Program-made: the position numbers and the translations under genes
Assembly (NCBI RefSeq): GCF_030555055.1
Contig: NZ_JAMOAO010000001.1
Coordinates: 3,348,001 to 3,412,000 of the forward strand
Origin: Nocardiopsis sp. YSL2
Lineage (GTDB): Bacteria; Actinomycetota; Actinomycetes; Streptosporangiales; Streptosporangiaceae
DNA: 64,000 nt
Direction: 5' to 3'
The notes under the pieces: model-generated
Seen by the model: the letters and a program-made list of their open reading frames with translations, nothing else
Databases searched by the model: none
Told to the model about the DNA's origin: nothing
Shown: positions 38,516-46,187 of the stretch, in pieces
Numbering within the stretch: position 1 is the stretch's first letter
Layout: every line of letters begins with the position of its first letter

Positions 38516-40357
38516 TCAGCGCCGAACCGCCGATCCGTGCGGCCCTTCGCGCTGTGCGATGGTCCACGCGGCGCTGACCAGCCCGATGTGACTGAGCGCC
38601 TGGGGGAAGTTGCCGAGCATCCGGCCCGTGCCGGCCTCCGTCTGCTCCGCCAGCAGACCCAGGTCGTTGGCGCGGGCGGCGGCGCGCTCGAAGGTGGCCC
38701 TGGCCTGGCCGGTACGGCCCGCGAGGGCCTGGGCCTGGGCGAGCCAGAACGTGCACAGCAGGAAGTCCCCCTCCTGTCCGGACAGCCCGTCCACCCCGCT
38801 GGCCGTGTCGTAGCGGCGGACCAGCCCGCTGTCGCCGGTCAGGTGCTCGGCGACCGCGTCGATGGTCGCGGCCACGCGGGGGTCGTCGCCGGGCAGGAAA
38901 CCGGTGATGGGCAGCATCAGCGCCGCGGCGTCGAGAGAGGGGTCGCCGAAGGACTGGGTGAAGGCTCCGACACCTGCGTTCCACCCCTGTTCCAGGATCG
39001 CCGTCCGGATCCGCTCCCGCTCCTGCTCCCACGCACGAACCCGCGCCTGGTCGGCTCCGAGGTGATCGGCCATGCCGAGCGCGCGGTCCAGCGCCACCCA
39101 GCACATGAGCTTGGAGTGCAGGAAGTGCCGGGGGCGGCCGCGCACCTCCCAGATCCCGTGGTCCCTTGAGTGCCAGGCCCTGGCCGCGGTGTCGGCCAGG
39201 CGCACCAGGAACGCGCGCAGTGGCGGATCCGCCGCGCGGACCTGGTCGGCGAATCTGGCGGCGGTGGAGAGGAGTTCGCCGTACACGTCGAGCTGGTGCT
39301 GGTCCCAGGCGGCGTTGCCCACGCGCACGGGCCGGCTGCCGTACCAGCCGCCGAGGTGGGGCAGCTCGCGCTCGGCCAGGTCGTGCTCACCGCCGACGCC
39401 GTACATGATCTGCAATGGCGCGTCGGACCGTCCGGTGGCCGCGGCTCTGGTCATGAAGGAGAAGAACTCGTCGGCCTCGTCGGGGCAGGCGGCCACCCAC
39501 AGGGCGTCCATGGTGAGGGCGGCGTCGCGCACCCACGCGTAGCGGTAGTCCCAGTTGCGTTCGCCGCCGCGCTGCTCGGGCAGGGAGGTGGTGGGTGCGG
39601 CGACGATCGCTCCGGTCGGCTGGTAGGACAGGCCCTGCAGGACGCGTCCCGACAGGGAGACGAGGTCGCGCCAGGGCCCCGTGTACCCCTCGTGGGCCCG
39701 CGACCACCCTCTCCAGGCTTCCACGGTGTCCCGAAGGAGGTCCGCGAGTTCGCGCTGGCTCCACGGGCCGGGTCCGTTCCTGGACATGGGAGACCACTGG
39801 AGGGCGAAGTACCCCTCCTCACCGGCGCTCAGATCGAGCGCGCACGTCGCCCCGGCCGACGTGACGTCGGGTGGGGCGGGACTCGACAGGGAGAGGGCCA
39901 GGGGTCCGCCGTCGCAGCGCACCCCGCCGTCGGCGGAGGACACCAGGGGCACCACCACCCCGTACTCGGGGCGGGGCTGGAACGACGTCCGCACCCGGAC
40001 ACGGCCCTCGGTGCAGGCGATCGCCCTGACCAGGACGTGCGGTGCCTCGGCGCCCAGGCGGTGGGGGTCGAGCGGGGGACCGGTGGCCAGAGCCTCGGTC
40101 ACCACCAGCGCGCCCTCGGCACAGGTGTGCTCGGTGCGCAGGACCAGGGTGCCATCGAGGTAGCGGCGCCGGGAGCGGGTCGGCGCGTCCGGACGGAGCG
40201 ACCAGTGGCCGGCGTCGCCGTCGAGCAGCGATCCGAACACCGAGGGCGAGTCGAACCGGGGCAGGCAGAGCCAGTCGACGGTCCCCGACCGGGTCACCAG
40301 GGCGGCGCCGTGCCGGTCGGAGAGCAGGGCGTGGTCCTCGATGTCGTCGCCGGTCAT
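38516..40357 (-). CDS. Glycoside hydrolase family 15 protein (glucoamylase/trehalase-like)
   Basis: A 613-residue cytoplasmic enzyme of family GH15, without a signal peptide. The N-terminal beta-sandwich starts IEDHALLSDRHGAALVTRSGTVDWLCLPRFDSPSVFGSLLDG. The (alpha/alpha)6 barrel carries RNWDYRYAWVRDAALTMDALW and QIMYGVGGEHDLAERELPHLGGWYGSRPVRVGNAAWDQHQLDVYGEL. The end matches the usual GFLPGDDPR...LCTFWLAQAQALAGRTGQA region. Actinobacterial members include trehalases and other alpha-glucosidases, so the exact substrate is open; there are no sugar-transport genes nearby to help. Start ATG at 40357. Confidence 0.9.
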   Translation of the reverse strand: MTGDDIEDHALLSDRHGAALVTRSGTVDWLCLPRFDSPSVFGSLLDGDAGHWSLRPDAPTRSRRRYLDGTLVLRTEHTCAEGALVVTEALATGPPLDPHRLGAEAPHVLVRAIACTEGRVRVRTSFQPRPEYGVVVPLVSSADGGVRCDGGPLALSLSSPAPPDVTSAGATCALDLSAGEEGYFALQWSPMSRNGPGPWSQRELADLLRDTVEAWRGWSRAHEGYTGPWRDLVSLSGRVLQGLSYQPTGAIVAAPTTSLPEQRGGERNWDYRYAWVRDAALTMDALWVAACPDEADEFFSFMTRAAATGRSDAPLQIMYGVGGEHDLAERELPHLGGWYGSRPVRVGNAAWDQHQLDVYGELLSTAARFADQVRAADPPLRAFLVRLADTAARAWHSRDHGIWEVRGRPRHFLHSKLMCWVALDRALGMADHLGADQARVRAWEQERERIRTAILEQGWNAGVGAFTQSFGDPSLDAAALMLPITGFLPGDDPRVAATIDAVAEHLTGDSGLVRRYDTASGVDGLSGQEGDFLLCTFWLAQAQALAGRTGQARATFERAAARANDLGLLAEQTEAGTGRMLGNFPQALSHIGLVSAAWTIAQREGPHGSAVRR

Positions 40358-40421
40358 CGTGTTCGCCTCCCGTGCTGGCCAAGCGGGACCACGCGTGCTC
40401 CGGCGCGGTCCGCGCGCCCGG

Positions 40422-40630
40422 TCACCCCTCCGGGAGGCGGTCCGCCGCCCGCGCGCCCGGGGCGTGGCCCCGGCGTCGGCGCCGGAGCAGTACCGCTGCC
40501 GTGCTGACCGCGGTCAGAGCGACCGGCACCAGGCCCATCCCCGCCGCGTGGGCCACGAAAACCCGACCATCCCCAGTGGGCCGGTGGACCGGGCCGCCGC
40601 CGTGGCGGTCGCACGCGGGATCGTTCCCAT
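40422..40630 (-). pseudogene. Small membrane protein gene with apparent one-base frameshift
   Basis: The ATG at 40630 lies 2 bases after the stop of the DUF3179 gene and is preceded by GAGGTGA, a good ribosome site. Its frame (MGTIPRATATAAARSTGPLGMVG) ends early. The next frame continues as VAHAAGMGLVPVALTAVSTAAVLLRRRRRG to the stop at 40422. Adding one base to the A4 run at 40558-40561 (T4 on the coding strand) would join them into a protein of about 69 residues with one membrane helix and a basic tail. No family was recognised. It could be a real indel, an undercalled base, or a non-coding coincidence. Confidence 0.4.
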
Positions 40631-40632
40631 CG

Positions 40633-41820
40633 TCACCTCAGGATCTCGGTGTCGGGGGTGAAGGCCACCCATGCGAACCAGAACGTGTCCACGTGGTCGA
40701 CCGGGGTGAGTTCGCGGCCCGCCAGTTCGCCGTCCACGGCACGGCCGGAGATGTTCCAGCGGCTCCCCGTCTGGTGGTCGGTGAACCCGTCGCCGTCCGA
40801 CTCGAAGGTGAGCTCCTCACCGTCCAGGACGGGACGGAAGACGCCGGTGGAGGCCGTCTCGCGGCCCTGTGCGATCACCGGTTCGTCCAGCGCGGACGCG
40901 GCGCCGGGCTGGGCCCACACCGTCACGGCGTCCCCGTCGGCCTCGGTGGCCACCACACCCCGCTCCAGTGCGTCGTCCACAGGCACGGCGAGCGCCTCGT
41001 CCCCGGTGCCGATGCCGATGACGCGGGTCTTGGCGGGCAGGCGCGGGTCGGCGTCGGTGTCGAGCAGGAACGGTTCGCTGTCGGGGTCGTCGTAGCCGAC
41101 GTAGGGGTTGTGTCCGTAGTCGCGCTCATGGCCGGTGTCCTGGCTGAGCACGGCTCCCTCGGGGTGGTCGGCCCGCCACCGCTCCCACGGGAGCACCGTG
41201 ACGCTGACGCGTTCCAGTTCGGTACCGGTCAGCGTGCCGGCGACGGCGCGGCCCTCGATCTGGGGCCACAGGGAGTGGGTCTGGCGGTCGAACATGACCA
41301 GGTCGGAGTTGTAGAGCATCCCCGACACCCCGAAGTCGAGCACCCGGTCACCGACCCTTCGGTCGAAGGCCAGTGCCGAGTCGCAGAGCGGGCAGTAGGT
41401 GACCGCGACCGGACGGCCGCCGATGGTGTCGTTGACGATCTCGTGCCAGATGAGGATCCGCACGGGATAGGCGCGGTCCTCTCCTTCCACCGACACCCCC
41501 AGGACCGGCTCGGTGTCCTCCAGCCAGTCGATGTCGGACGCGTCCTCGAACGCGGGATCGTCCAGTGCCGGGATGCCGTCGGGCGGCGGGCCGCCGCTGA
41601 CCAGGCGGTCCACGTCCACCAGTGGTTCGGGGAGTCCGGGATCGGCCGGGTCGTCCAGAGCCGAGACGACGTCCTCGACCGGGCCGGAGCCCGGTGAGGC
41701 CGGCGGCGAGGACGAGCGCTCGTCCTCCCCGGCCGGCGCCGCGCAGGCGGCGGCGGCCAGTACCAGAGCGGCCGCGGCGCACGCCCCGCGCATGGTGAGC
41801 CCGTTCCTCGACCCCCGCAT
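40633..41820 (-). CDS. DUF3179-domain lipoprotein
   Basis: A 395-residue exported lipoprotein. The signal region MRGSRNGLTMRGACAAAALVLAAAAC ends in a lipobox cysteine at residue 26. The DUF3179 core starts near residue 105: RAYPVRILIWHEIVNDTIGGRPVAVTYCPLCDSALAFDR, with the CPLC pair and a histidine. It continues with DFGVSGMLYNSDLVMFDRQTHSLWPQIEGRAVAG and the terminal VDHVDTFWFAWVAFTPDTEI. The family has no established biochemical role; the conserved His/Cys pattern looks like a metal or thiol site. The ATG at 41820 follows GAGGTGAG. It is divergent from the radical SAM gene, sharing a 240-bp promoter region. Confidence 0.88.
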   Translation of the reverse strand: MRGSRNGLTMRGACAAAALVLAAAACAAPAGEDERSSSPPASPGSGPVEDVVSALDDPADPGLPEPLVDVDRLVSGGPPPDGIPALDDPAFEDASDIDWLEDTEPVLGVSVEGEDRAYPVRILIWHEIVNDTIGGRPVAVTYCPLCDSALAFDRRVGDRVLDFGVSGMLYNSDLVMFDRQTHSLWPQIEGRAVAGTLTGTELERVSVTVLPWERWRADHPEGAVLSQDTGHERDYGHNPYVGYDDPDSEPFLLDTDADPRLPAKTRVIGIGTGDEALAVPVDDALERGVVATEADGDAVTVWAQPGAASALDEPVIAQGRETASTGVFRPVLDGEELTFESDGDGFTDHQTGSRWNISGRAVDGELAGRELTPVDHVDTFWFAWVAFTPDTEILR

Positions 41821-42059
41821 GTGTCTCACCTCTTCGCCTCCGGCACGCCCACGGGCGCGTGTGGTTCGAGTCTGTGCCGATCGCGGTGGTCGGCGCCGCG
41901 ATATGTCAGCGGGCGGACACTCTCGCCCGGCCACGGGCCCGGACGGGGTGCACTACGGGGTGTGACGGGCATGGACCACTCGGGGACGCGGCGTCCGCCG
42001 CGTGTCCCACCGGTGCGTCGATGGCCGGGCAGCTCACCCAGAGGAGAGGAACGACCAAC

Positions 42060-43667
42060 GTGACCCAGGGTTCCCGGGACCGGGACGAGATCTTCGTCGA
42101 GTTCACCAAGAGCGTCTGCCCGGTGTGCAAGGTGGTGGTCGACGCACAGGTCAACATCCGCGACAACAAGGTCTACCTGCGCAAACGCTGCAAGGAGCAC
42201 GGGTGGTTCGAGGTCCTGGTCTACGGCGACGCGCAGCTCTACACGGATTCGACCAGGTTCAACAAGCCGGGCACCCTGCCGCTGGCCTTCCAGACCGAGG
42301 TCAGGGACGGCTGTCCGTCCGACTGCGGCCTGTGCCCCGAGCACAAGCAGCACGCCTGCCTGGGCATCATCGAGGTCAACACCGGCTGCAACCTGGACTG
42401 CCCCATCTGCTTCGCCGACTCCGGGCACCAGCCCGACGGGTACTCCATCACCCGGGAGCAGTGCGCCCTGATGCTCGACACCTTCGTCGAGGCCGAGGGC
42501 GAGCCGGAGGTGGTGATGTTCTCCGGAGGGGAACCCACCATCCACAAGGACATCCTCACCTTCGTGGAGATGGCCACCGACCGCCCGATCAAGGTCGTCA
42601 ACCTCAACACCAACGGCATCCGGCTGGCCGCCGACCGGCGCTTCGTCGCCGCCCTGGCCGATCTCGACGGCCGAGGCGGCACCGCGGTCAACGTCTACCT
42701 GCAGTTCGACGGGTTCGACGAGCGCACCCACCGCGAGATCCGGGGCAAGGACCTGCGCGAACGCAAACGGCGGGCACTCGACCACTGCGCCGAGGCCGGG
42801 CTCACCGTCACCCTGGTCGCCGCGGTCGAGCGCGGCCTCAACGACCACGAACTGGGCGACATCATCGAGTACGGCATCGACCACCCCGCCGTGGGCGCGG
42901 TGTCCTTCCAACCGGTCACGCACTCGGGGCGGCACGTGGAGTTCGACCCGCTCACGCGGCTGACCAACTCCGACGTGATGGAGATGATCAACGCCCAGCG
43001 GCCGGACTGGTTCCGGCCCGGCGACTTCGTCCCCGTCCCCTGCTGCTTCCCCACCTGCCGCTCCATCACCTACCTGCTGGTGGACCGCAAGGAGGACCGC
43101 ACCGACGTCGTTCCGCTGCCCCGCCTGGTCGACGTGGACGACTACCTCGACTACGTGAGCAACCGGGTGCTGCCCGACCCGGCCCTGCGGGAGTCGCTGG
43201 AGAAGCTGTGGAGCGCCTCGGCGTTCATGGGCGCCCCCTCGACCATGGACAGTCTGGCCACGGCCACCGCCGAGTGCGCCTCCTGCGGTATCGATCTTCC
43301 CCAGGCCGCCAAGGACCTGGGCGACAAGGTGTTCATGATCGTCGTCCAGGACTTCCTGGACCCCTACACGCTCAACGTCAAGCAGCTCATGAAGTGCTGC
43401 GTGGAGGAGATCACCCCCGACGGGCGCATCATCCCCTTCTGCGCCTACAACTCCGTCGGCTACCGCGAACAGGTCCGCGCCCAGATGTCGGGGGTGCCCG
43501 TCGCCGACGTCGTGCCCAACGCACGTCAGCTCACCGACGTCACCGTCGAATCCCCCTACGGATCACGGATCGCGCGACCCTTCCCACCGGACGGTGACGC
43601 GACCACCGACCCGGCCGCACCCGTCGTCACCGATTCCACCAACACCGGCCGACGGGCGGTGGACTGA
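42060..43667 (+). CDS. Radical SAM enzyme resembling the Tes/MJ0619 family
   Basis: A 535-residue radical SAM protein rich in cysteines. An N-terminal zinc-ribbon-like part has CPVC (Cys20, Cys23) and Cys44. Then come GCPSDCGLCPEHKQHAC (Cys85, 89, 92, 100) and the canonical radical SAM motif CNLDCPIC (Cys110, 114, 117), followed by the GGEP loop near 155. C-terminal cysteines in VPCCFPTCRS, ECASCGID and KCCVEEITPDGRIIPFCAYNS complete the pattern I recall for archaeal MJ0619/tetraether synthase (Tes)-like proteins, which carry extra clusters. Bacterial members have no settled role. The GTG at 42060 follows AGAGGAGAGG; an ATG at 42021 is possible. It is directly followed by a Cys-Cys methyltransferase and faces a mer-like operon. 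Confidence 0.85.
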   Translation: MTQGSRDRDEIFVEFTKSVCPVCKVVVDAQVNIRDNKVYLRKRCKEHGWFEVLVYGDAQLYTDSTRFNKPGTLPLAFQTEVRDGCPSDCGLCPEHKQHACLGIIEVNTGCNLDCPICFADSGHQPDGYSITREQCALMLDTFVEAEGEPEVVMFSGGEPTIHKDILTFVEMATDRPIKVVNLNTNGIRLAADRRFVAALADLDGRGGTAVNVYLQFDGFDERTHREIRGKDLRERKRRALDHCAEAGLTVTLVAAVERGLNDHELGDIIEYGIDHPAVGAVSFQPVTHSGRHVEFDPLTRLTNSDVMEMINAQRPDWFRPGDFVPVPCCFPTCRSITYLLVDRKEDRTDVVPLPRLVDVDDYLDYVSNRVLPDPALRESLEKLWSASAFMGAPSTMDSLATATAECASCGIDLPQAAKDLGDKVFMIVVQDFLDPYTLNVKQLMKCCVEEITPDGRIIPFCAYNSVGYREQVRAQMSGVPVADVVPNARQLTDVTVESPYGSRIARPFPPDGDATTDPAAPVVTDSTNTGRRAVD

Positions 43668-44474
43668 ATGGAGCCCCGGGACCTCGGCCCCGAGGAGACC
43701 AAGTCCTGCTGCGCGGCCGCCTACGGCCGCGACGCCGTCGCCCTGCTGCTCGGCGAGTCCTACCACCCGGGCGGGCTGTCGCTGACCCGCCGCCTGGCAG
43801 GCCGGCTGGTCCTGCGCGAGGACGGGCACGTCCTGGACATCGCCTGCGGCCCCGGCGCCACGGCCCGACTGCTCGCCGTCGAACACGGCGTGCGCGTCGA
43901 CGGCGTCGACCTCGGAGAGCACACCCTGGCCACGGCCCGCACCGAGACCGAGCGTGCCGGACTGTCCGACCGGGTGCGCTTCCACCGGGGCGACGCCGAA
44001 AGGCTCCCGCTGCCCGACGCCGCCTACGACGCCCTGGTGTGCGAGTGCGCGCTGTGCACCTTCCCCGACAAGGCCGCGGCGGCGGCCGAGTTCGCCCGGG
44101 TCCTGCGCCCGGGCGGGCGGGTCGGGATCACCGACGTCACCGTCGCCGAGGACGGCCTGCCCGAGGAGCTGTCCGGGCTGGCCGGGTGGGTGGCGTGCGT
44201 CGCCGACGCCCGCCCCGTCGCCGACTACTCGGCTCTGCTCGCGGAGGCCGGACTGGTCACCGTGGCCACGGAGCGGCACGACGACGCGCTGGCGCGGATG
44301 ATCGACCAGATCGAGGCGCGTGTGCGGCTCCTGCGGATGACCGCACCCGAACGGCTCGCAGAGGCCGGTGTGGACGCCGACGCCCTGACCCCGTACCTGG
44401 AGGCCGCCCGGAGCGCCGTCGCGGACGGCCGCATCGGCTACGCGCTCATCGTCGCCCGCAAGGCGGACGTCTGA
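43668..44474 (+). CDS. SAM-dependent methyltransferase with N-terminal Cys-Cys motif
   Basis: A 268-residue class I methyltransferase. The SAM site is HVLDIACGPGATARLLAVE with the acidic strand end VDGVDLGEH. A distinctive N-terminal segment, EETKSCCAAAYGRDAVALLLGESYHPGG, places Cys14-Cys15 ahead of the fold. Further cysteines in VCECALCTF lie beside the substrate pocket. Paired cysteines in a methyltransferase recall ArsM-type metalloid methylases, though the ArsM motifs are not fully matched. The ATG abuts the stop of the radical SAM gene, so the two are almost certainly co-translated. The substrate is unknown; a metal(loid) or a thiol-bound intermediate is a hypothesis. Confidence 0.82.
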   Translation: MEPRDLGPEETKSCCAAAYGRDAVALLLGESYHPGGLSLTRRLAGRLVLREDGHVLDIACGPGATARLLAVEHGVRVDGVDLGEHTLATARTETERAGLSDRVRFHRGDAERLPLPDAAYDALVCECALCTFPDKAAAAAEFARVLRPGGRVGITDVTVAEDGLPEELSGLAGWVACVADARPVADYSALLAEAGLVTVATERHDDALARMIDQIEARVRLLRMTAPERLAEAGVDADALTPYLEAARSAVADGRIGYALIVARKADV

Positions 44475-44562
44475 GCGAATCAGGTCGGGGCAGGGGCCCT
44501 CGCTCCCGGCGGTCCCCTCCCCGGACGGACGCCGATGCCCGCCCGCACAGGGTACGAGCCGC

Positions 44563-44838
44563 CTACTCGCCCGTGTCGCGGCAGCGCCCGATCCCGGCGG
44601 CGGCCAGTCCCTCGCGGGTGGGGCCGCCCTGCCGACAGCACGGCGCCACCCGGCCGTCCACCACGACGGCCGGGACACGGGTGATTCCGTATCCGCGTGC
44701 CCTTGTGCCCGTGTCGCCCTCGCGCATGTCGCGGACGACGACCTCACAGCCGGGACCGGCCAGGTCCTCGACCAGGTCGACGGCCGGCGCACACCCGGCG
44801 CACCCTGTCGTGAACACCTCGATCTCGCGCATGACCAT
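44563..44838 (-). CDS. Small thioredoxin/glutaredoxin-like protein with CAGC and CC motifs
   Basis: A 91-residue thioredoxin-fold protein: EIEVFTTGCAGCAPAVDLVEDL has the CxxC pair Cys13/Cys16, RVPAVVVDG carries the cis-proline, and a C-terminal GRVAPCCRQGG adds an adjacent Cys67-Cys68 pair like those that pass soft metal ions. It is last in the minus-strand mer-like operon and has its own MerR-type promoter overlapping the end of the regulator gene. I use the ATG at 44838, which follows AGGAGGTGG; a GTG at 44847 lies inside that ribosome site. A role in thiol transfer or metal trafficking is inferred from the cysteines and context. Confidence 0.8.
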   Translation of the reverse strand: MVMREIEVFTTGCAGCAPAVDLVEDLAGPGCEVVVRDMREGDTGTRARGYGITRVPAVVVDGRVAPCCRQGGPTREGLAAAGIGRCRDTGE

Positions 44839-44859
44839 GGTTTCCACCTCCTGCTCCGG

Positions 44860-44891
44860 ACGCTAGGCCCCGCACCCGGGTGGAAGGTCAA
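44860..44891 (-). promoter_or_regulatory. MerR-type promoter of the CAGC thioredoxin-like gene
   Basis: On the minus strand, TTGACC (44891-44886) and TAGCGT (44865-44860) are 20 bp apart, the overlong spacing that MerR-family activators require. The spacer holds an imperfect dyad with the core CACCCGGGTG. The left half-site, GACCTTCCAC, is shared with the operator at 45378-45396. The -35 box overlaps the stop codon of the MerR gene. Confidence 0.6.
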
Positions 44892-45295
44892 GTCCGGCGG
44901 ACGTGGTCGATGATGGGACACGACGCCGACCCGGCGCCCGAGTCGTTCTGGAGGCGGTCGGCCCGTGCGTCCAGGTCCACCAACCGGGCCCGCAGGCGCT
45001 CCAGTCCGGCGACGCGGCGGTCGATATCGGACACGTGATCGCGCAACAGGGCCCGCACGTAGTCGCAGGGGCGCGTGGCGCCGTCCCGCAGCGCCAGGAC
45101 CTCGGCGATCTCGTCCAACCGCATCCCGAGCCCCTGGGCGGCCCGGACGAAATCCAGCCGCTCGACGTCCTCCTCACCGAAGTCGCGGTATCCCGCGCTC
45201 GTCCGGCGGGCCGGGGGCAGCAGGCCGATGTCCTCGTAGTAGCGGACGGTCGTCGGCCGCACCCCGGTCAGGCGGGCCAGTTCACTGACACGCAT
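44888..45295 (-). CDS. MerR-family heavy-metal-type transcriptional regulator
   Basis: A 135-residue MerR-family activator. The DNA-binding domain is textbook: MRVSELARLTGVRPTTVRYYEDIGLLPPARRTSAGYRDFG. A dimerisation helix (residues 80-110) follows. Two cysteines are placed as metal ligands: Cys77 in TRPCDYV and Cys126 in ASCPIID. A third cysteine equivalent to Cys117 of mercury-specific MerR is absent, so the metal may not be Hg(II), or its coordination may differ. The ATG at 45295 follows a G-rich ribosome site. It is encoded within the operon it probably controls; operators lie at 45378-45396 and 44860-44891. Confidence 0.88.
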   Translation of the reverse strand: MRVSELARLTGVRPTTVRYYEDIGLLPPARRTSAGYRDFGEEDVERLDFVRAAQGLGMRLDEIAEVLALRDGATRPCDYVRALLRDHVSDIDRRVAGLERLRARLVDLDARADRLQNDSGAGSASCPIIDHVRRT

Positions 45296-45360
45296 GGCAC
45301 ACCCCCCTCCCCACGGCCTCGACCGCGCGGCCGTCCTGCCGGTGCGGCACCTGCCTCTGA

Positions 45361-46161
45361 TCATTCCCCGGCCCGTGCCTTCCACCGTGTGGAAGGTCCA
45401 CACACCCGCCGAGGTGGGGAGGCCACGACCCTGCGGAGCGGCAGGGATAGGTACCGTCCGGGCCGCGCCCAGGCGGCGAGGGAGCGCTCGGCGGCCCGCA
45501 GACGGCCCGGTCCCGTGTCCGGTAGGTACAGGCCGCGCAGCAGCAGGGCGGTCTGCTCGGGCGTGGCCATGGGCAGTCGCAGCACGCGGCGGCTGCTCGA
45601 CACGACGGTCCACCCGCGTGCGGCCAGGAACCGGTCCGCGCCGTCGCAGGCGTGCGGGTTGGGCCAGGACAGTCGGGTCTCCCTCAGCGCGAACAGGACC
45701 CGTACCCACGCGAGCGCTCCCCGGGGAGGGGCACCCAGCCCGGCCGGGGTCAGCGCGGCCAGCACACCGTCCGGGCGCAGAACCCGTTCGACCTCGTCCA
45801 TGACCGCGTCCAGGGGCGTGAGCACCTGAAGAGCCATCGCCGCGCACACCGCGTCCACCGACCCCGTGGCGAACGGCAGCGCGGCCGCGTCGCCCATGAC
45901 GAGTGGGCCCCGCCCCAGCGCGGCGGCGTAGGCCAGCTCGCCCGCCGAGGAGTCCACACCGGCCCAGCGGACCCGGGGCAGTGCGGCGCGTGTGGGACCC
46001 GAACCGCACGCCAGGTCCAGGACCGTCCCGGTGGCCGAACGCAGTGGCTCGGCCAGCCACGCGTACGGGTCCTCCTCGGCCAGGCCGAGGAGCCGCTCGG
46101 TGACCCCCGGGCGCGTGTCGTGGAAGTCACCCAGGTAGCGCCGCCACTCCCGATCGTCCAT
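45361..46161 (-). CDS. Class I SAM-dependent methyltransferase, unknown substrate
   Basis: A 266-residue methyltransferase. The SAM motif is GTVLDLACGSGPTRAALPRVRWAGVDSSAGEL, followed by GDAAALPFATGSVDAVCAAMALQVLTPLDAVMDEVERVLRPDG. The substrate-binding half resembles small-molecule methylases and gives no clear clue. The C-terminal 20 residues are basic and coincide with the MerR-type operator in the DNA, so they may be under regulatory rather than protein constraint. The ATG at 46161 follows GGAGGGGAC. It lies between the MerA-like flavoprotein and the MerR gene. A second methyltransferase in the same locus, on the other strand, is not a close copy. Confidence 0.85.
   Translation of the reverse strand: MDDREWRRYLGDFHDTRPGVTERLLGLAEEDPYAWLAEPLRSATGTVLDLACGSGPTRAALPRVRWAGVDSSAGELAYAAALGRGPLVMGDAAALPFATGSVDAVCAAMALQVLTPLDAVMDEVERVLRPDGVLAALTPAGLGAPPRGALAWVRVLFALRETRLSWPNPHACDGADRFLAARGWTVVSSSRRVLRLPMATPEQTALLLRGLYLPDTGPGRLRAAERSLAAWARPGRYLSLPLRRVVASPPRRVCGPSTRWKARAGE
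45378..45396. promoter_or_regulatory. MerR/CueR-type operator
   Basis: CCTTCC-N7-GGAAGG (CCTTCCACCGTGTGGAAGG) has exactly the arms and spacing of the CueR-type operator I recall from Escherichia coli copA. It lies inside the 3' end of the methyltransferase gene and 83-101 bp upstream of the MerR gene start, so it probably drives or autoregulates merR and the downstream thiol gene. A -10 box was not convincing. Confidence 0.65.
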
Positions 46162-46187
46162 GTCCCCTCCGCCTTGCCCCTGCCCGC

